64,000 bases of DNA from positions 8,060,001 to 8,124,000 of the forward strand of contig OZ176056.1 of NCBI GenBank assembly GCA_964247055.1, read 5' to 3'. The DNA is from Paragordius varius (lineage: Eukaryota > Nematomorpha). A model generated the notes under the pieces. The model was not told the origin of the DNA. It made no database searches and saw only the letters and a list, made by a program, of their open reading frames with translations. Shown piece after piece: positions 61,301-64,000 of the stretch (its first letter is position 1; every line of letters starts with the position of its first letter). A program made the position numbers and the translations under genes.

Positions 61301-62659
61301 TGAGACAATTTTCTGGAGAACGTGTTGGACCATTTAATTTCAAATATGATTTTTGTTTACTTATTTTCGATTGCGCCGAACATAGTCGTCTCGCTTTTTT
61401 GATTAAAGCCCTCTTTTTACCCGCTCCCCCCGTAAAATGCCATTTTTTTAAAAAAAACAAAGTCCATAAAAATAATTTTTTAAATCTAATTTTCGCCCTA
61501 TTAAACAATATATTAATTAGTATGAATGCTCCGTTTTAAAATTCCTATAAAATCATATCTATTAAATAATGTTTCGAAATAATCCACATATGTGGATCAT
61601 TTTATTGTCCCTTATTTCAAATAGCCCTCCCCCCCAGAAGTCCGAAGGACTTCCACTGGCTGAGTAGCAGCACGAGATTTACGCTAGTATTAATATAAAA
61701 AATATTATATTACCTTAATTTTCTGGAGTAAACGTATAAGCTACCGATTTGTGATATTAATTTGTCTTTTTGATAATGTTGGCAGTAGGAAAGTGTATAA
61801 TCATATGATATAAATTTGAAAAAAATAAATATTTTTAATTTAAAAATAAACTTTAATTTAAAATTGATACAGATTTTAAAGATAACTAATGATAAAAAAT
61901 TTAAACGGATAAAAAAAATAAATTTTTTATAAAAAACTTAAATGTATTTAAAAAAATCTTTTTTATATAATCGTGAAAAAGCGGGACATTTCATAAACGC
62001 AACAAGACGCGGGACAAAGTGTGAAAAAGCGGGACTGTCCCGCCAAAAGCGGGACGTCTGGTCACCTTAGGTATGGTATAATTATTTTTTCAGTATTATT
62101 CAAATTTAAAACAAAATTTTATTATATATAAAATGTAAAAAAAATATAGGTAATATATCCTAAAAAACCCACAATTTATTTTAGGGAGAATTTGAATTGT
62201 TCGAGGGTGAATTTGAATTGTTCAAGGGTGAATTTGAAGTTTAAATGGTATATTATACAATCGATTATAGTTTTTATCTAATAATGGCCGAAATAGGGTT
62301 TTTGAGCCATCTATGACTTTTACCATCAGGTTTATTAGGGGAAAATAAAAATCTACCGTTTTGTTAATGAAAATATAATAATTGTAAAATATATTATATA
62401 AAATATTTAACCTTTTAATTTTAAACCGTAAATGATTATTGATTTGATTAGGTATCCGGATAATAGCTATTCTGCCATCTTTCGTAAACTTGGGGAGGGT
62501 AGTTATGCTGAAATATTTGGTTTATACCTCAATCCACCCAAAAAAACAACAACTAATGCTGCTCGAAATGTCAAACAACATTATAACAAAAGTGGTGTAA
62601 TAAATGATCCTATAAGCCAAAAACCAATATATGCTTATAAAATTATTAATCTTACGCAG
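55312..62659 (+). CDS. HASPIN: Haspin (GSG2) kinase, 5' part; continues beyond the window
   Basis: Haspin phosphorylates histone H3 Thr3 in mitosis and so recruits the chromosomal passenger complex to centromeres. Exons: 55312-55637, 56035-56535, 57265-57638, 58182-58500, 62452-62659; phases agree at each junction (576 codons so far). The first 450 or so residues are polar, Asn/Ser-rich and unstructured-looking, as in other haspins. Then comes ENILSYCMWKNVISFDRF (the conserved segment before the kinase), the glycine loop FRKLGEGSYAEIFGLYL and the ATP-anchoring YAYKIINL. The last exon ends at an ACGCAG|GT donor, so the rest of the kinase lies to the right of 64000. Intron 3 has a MITE 14 nt before the acceptor. 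Intron 4 (3951 nt) holds element A with a hAT and a Helitron inside. Start is the first ATG of the open frame; an earlier exon is possible because TTTTAG precedes it. Confidence 0.88.
57877..58167. mobile_element. Family C MITE next to the haspin exon 4 acceptor
   Basis: It runs from ACAAAAATTGAAATTATACG to TATAATTTCAATTTTTACTG, followed by TATACATAAATTAG and then exon 4. The inner inverted blocks are eroded but typical. Confidence 0.85.
59330..61078 (-). pseudogene. hAT transposase, decayed
   Basis: The N terminus reads MSTKRACKFNDDLMKEFPFI, then KHMERQKHKKCLDM, the usual start and BED-type zinc-finger histidine region of this hAT group. The C terminus has RGTNAATERVFSIVNQMWTS then KSNLNVETLKAVLSVKYN, the dimerisation region. 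In between the frame is broken several times by stops and shifts, and the CxxC half of the finger is not intact, so the protein is inactive. Confidence 0.8.
61091..61687 (+). mobile_element. Short non-autonomous Helitron (597 bp)
   Basis: Starts TCTATATATTTATAAAAATG after A, ends TTTACGCTAG before T. The hairpin GAAGTCCGAAGGACTTC lies 35-50 nt from the end and the palindrome ATCCACATATGTGGAT upstream of it. It equals the two ends of the 38626 copy without the repeated middle blocks. It inserted 13 nt upstream of the hAT transposase start codon. Confidence 0.82.
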
Positions 62660-62719
62660 GTCATAGTTGGTTTATATTTTTTTTAGAGTGAGTAAAATGA
62701 ATGGATCCATATATTAATA

Positions 62720-63653
62720 CAGGGAAAATTGAAATTATACACAGGGCAAACTTTAAAAAAAACAAATAACGAAAAGGTCAATGTACTTTTATAAACTTAT
62801 TATGCTTTAATATACCATTTACAGTTCAAATTCACCCTTAAACAATTCAAATTCACCTTCGAACAATTCAAATTCACCCTCGAACAATTCAAATTCACCC
62901 CCAAATAAATTATGTGTTTTTTAAGATTAAATATTACCTATATTTTTTTATATTTTTTATAAAAAGAAATTTTGTATGTAATCAAAAAAATACTGAAAAA
63001 ATAATAAACTTTGCCATAAAAATATAATTAATTTTAATGATGAGTTATATTAGACCGAAATTTCATAATTTATTTTTAGGGTGAATTTGAATTGTTTAAG
63101 GGTGAATTTGAATTGTTCAAGGGTGAATTTGAATTGTTTAAGGGTGAATTTGAATTGTAAATGGTATATACAGTAAAAATTGAAATTATCCGGACAAAAC
63201 GTAAAAATATAAAAACAAATATTTTTTGTCAAAAGACAACCATCTTTTTTAAATCTTGATTTGTTAAATAAATAAATATCGCATCAAAATATGGAATAGA
63301 GAAGTATATTGGTAACACAATCAATCATATATTTTATATAATTGTGAATAAATCATTTATATGGGAAAAATTTAAATTTACAAAAGTATGGCTTTTTAAA
63401 AAATATTTGTCTTTATGTTTTTACGTTTTGTCTATATAATAATAGTTTTTACTGTATAACTCATTGTTTTAAATTGCAAAGTATGTAATAGAAATATACA
63501 TTGGTAACACAATCATTTATATATTTAATAATTGTAATAATTGATTATATAGCAAAAGACCAGAGTTTAAAAAGTATCTATGGCTGTTTTTTGGAAATGT
63601 TTGTCTTTAATTTTTTACGTTTTATCTGATTAATATCACAATTTTTACTGTAT
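62720..63653. mobile_element. Cluster of family C and family A copies
   Basis: A C-type half-copy at 62720-62811 (CAGGGAAAATTGAAATTATA) is followed directly by a family A element at 62812-63167, with four 21-bp units in each arm (left TTCAAATTCACCCT type, right AGGGTGAATTTGAATTGTTT). A full C copy follows at 63171-63454 (CAGTAAAAATTGAAATTATC to ATAGTTTTTACTG), then the right half of another at about 63475-63653. Confidence 0.78.
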
Positions 63654-64000
63654 GTCTATTTGGATTATTTTAAACATTCCAAATAGATAGAGAAAATGAT
63701 AGTATTTTTTTGTTTAAAATATGCTAAATAAAACAAATAAACTATACATTAACATAAAATCAAAAGATTGATAAAATATCAAATTGTTTGATTTTTTTAC
63801 TACAATATTATATATTTATTGTCGATATATTGGTCTTCACGTAATCAAGGTATGCTTAAAAATTTTTGGTAGTTTTTTAATAAGTTCTATCAATCATGAT
63901 TATATTCATAACTGGTCAGACCCATCACTAATTGGAGGCAAAAATATAACCAAATCATTTAAAAAACGTAAAAATTCGCAAGGACAAATATTTTTTGAGA
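63654..64000. other. Window edge, haspin intron
   Basis: No haspin exon was found here. The last 45 nt (AACGTAAAAATTCGCAAGG onward) resemble the inner left part of a family C MITE that continues beyond the window. Confidence 0.35.

Larger units (their letters stand above)
59130..62069 (-). mobile_element. hAT DNA transposon with perfect 8-bp target duplication
   Basis: The tips are TAAGGTGACCAGA on the left and TCTGGTCACCTTA on the right, and both flanks are GGTATGGT (59122-59129 and 62070-62077). Subterminal AAAGCGGGAC motifs occur at both ends, several times on the right. It carries a decayed transposase on the minus strand and a Helitron copy just upstream of the transposase start. A run of 13 G lies at 59179-59191. 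Confidence 0.92.
59030..62251. mobile_element. Family A element split by a hAT transposon
   Basis: The left end is ATACCATATACAATCCG with GGGCTAATATAACTCATCA at 59080. The right part resumes at 62070 and ends with two units of GAATTTGAATTGTTC(G/A)AGGGT and AAATGGTAT. Without the hAT insertion the element would be about 280 bp, like A1. It lies in haspin intron 4. Confidence 0.78.

Overview
This is an AT-rich, intron-containing animal nuclear window with six protein genes that can be assembled exon by exon; the rest is mostly DNA-transposon debris. The genes are the cohesin-loader subunit MAU2/SCC4 (minus, 180-11881, 16 exons), an unrecognised three-exon gene (minus, 14721-17367), the membrane E3 ubiquitin ligase RNF139/TRC8 (minus, 30657-34409), a two-exon cysteine-rich secreted peptide (minus, 43035-43909), a NIPSNAP3-type mitochondrial protein (plus, 50105-52418, first exon not found) and the 5' part of the mitotic kinase haspin (plus, 55312-62659, running off the window). 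MAU2, haspin, RNF139 and NIPSNAP together point to a metazoan. No gene cluster logic is evident: the genes have unrelated roles.

The most telling trait is intron size. Two introns are exactly 25 nt (MAU2 intron 1, RNF139 intron 1) and two are 34 and 36 nt (NIPSNAP), each supported by frame-perfect joins and by conserved protein across the junction. The other introns run to 100-4000 nt and mostly carry transposons. Introns of about 25 nt have been reported in dicyemid mesozoans, so a dicyemid or another reduced, fast-evolving parasitic animal such as an orthonectid is a reasonable guess, but it is an inference.

The mobile-element landscape has several families. (A) and (B) are palindromic elements that both end in ATACCATTT and whose arms are inward-facing arrays of 21-bp minisatellites. 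(C) and (D) are TA-flanked, CAGT-tipped Tc1/mariner-like MITEs. (E) is a TTAA-flanked piggyBac-like MITE of about 570 bp. (F) is a 1-kb inverted-repeat element with GGTG tips. (G) is a 501-bp hAT MITE. Two longer hAT elements carry decayed transposases (27068-29823 and 59130-62069). Helitrons have TC...CTRR ends and a 3' hairpin. There is also a 1.03-kb foldback and a mariner transposase relic. No retroviral, LTR or Polinton element was recognised.

The elements are nested, which gives their order of arrival: E in D (40.85 kb), E in E (53.4 kb), F in E (48.7 kb), D in C (15.4 kb), G in a Helitron (25 kb), and a Helitron in a hAT in an A element inside a haspin intron (59-62 kb). Layout: 0-12 kb MAU2; 12-17.4 kb element E and the unknown gene; 20-30 kb repeats only; 30.6-34.4 kb RNF139; 35-43 kb repeats; 43-44 kb secreted peptide; 45-50 kb repeats; 50-52.4 kb NIPSNAP; 53-54.4 kb nested E; 55.3-62.7 kb haspin; 62.7-64 kb MITE cluster.
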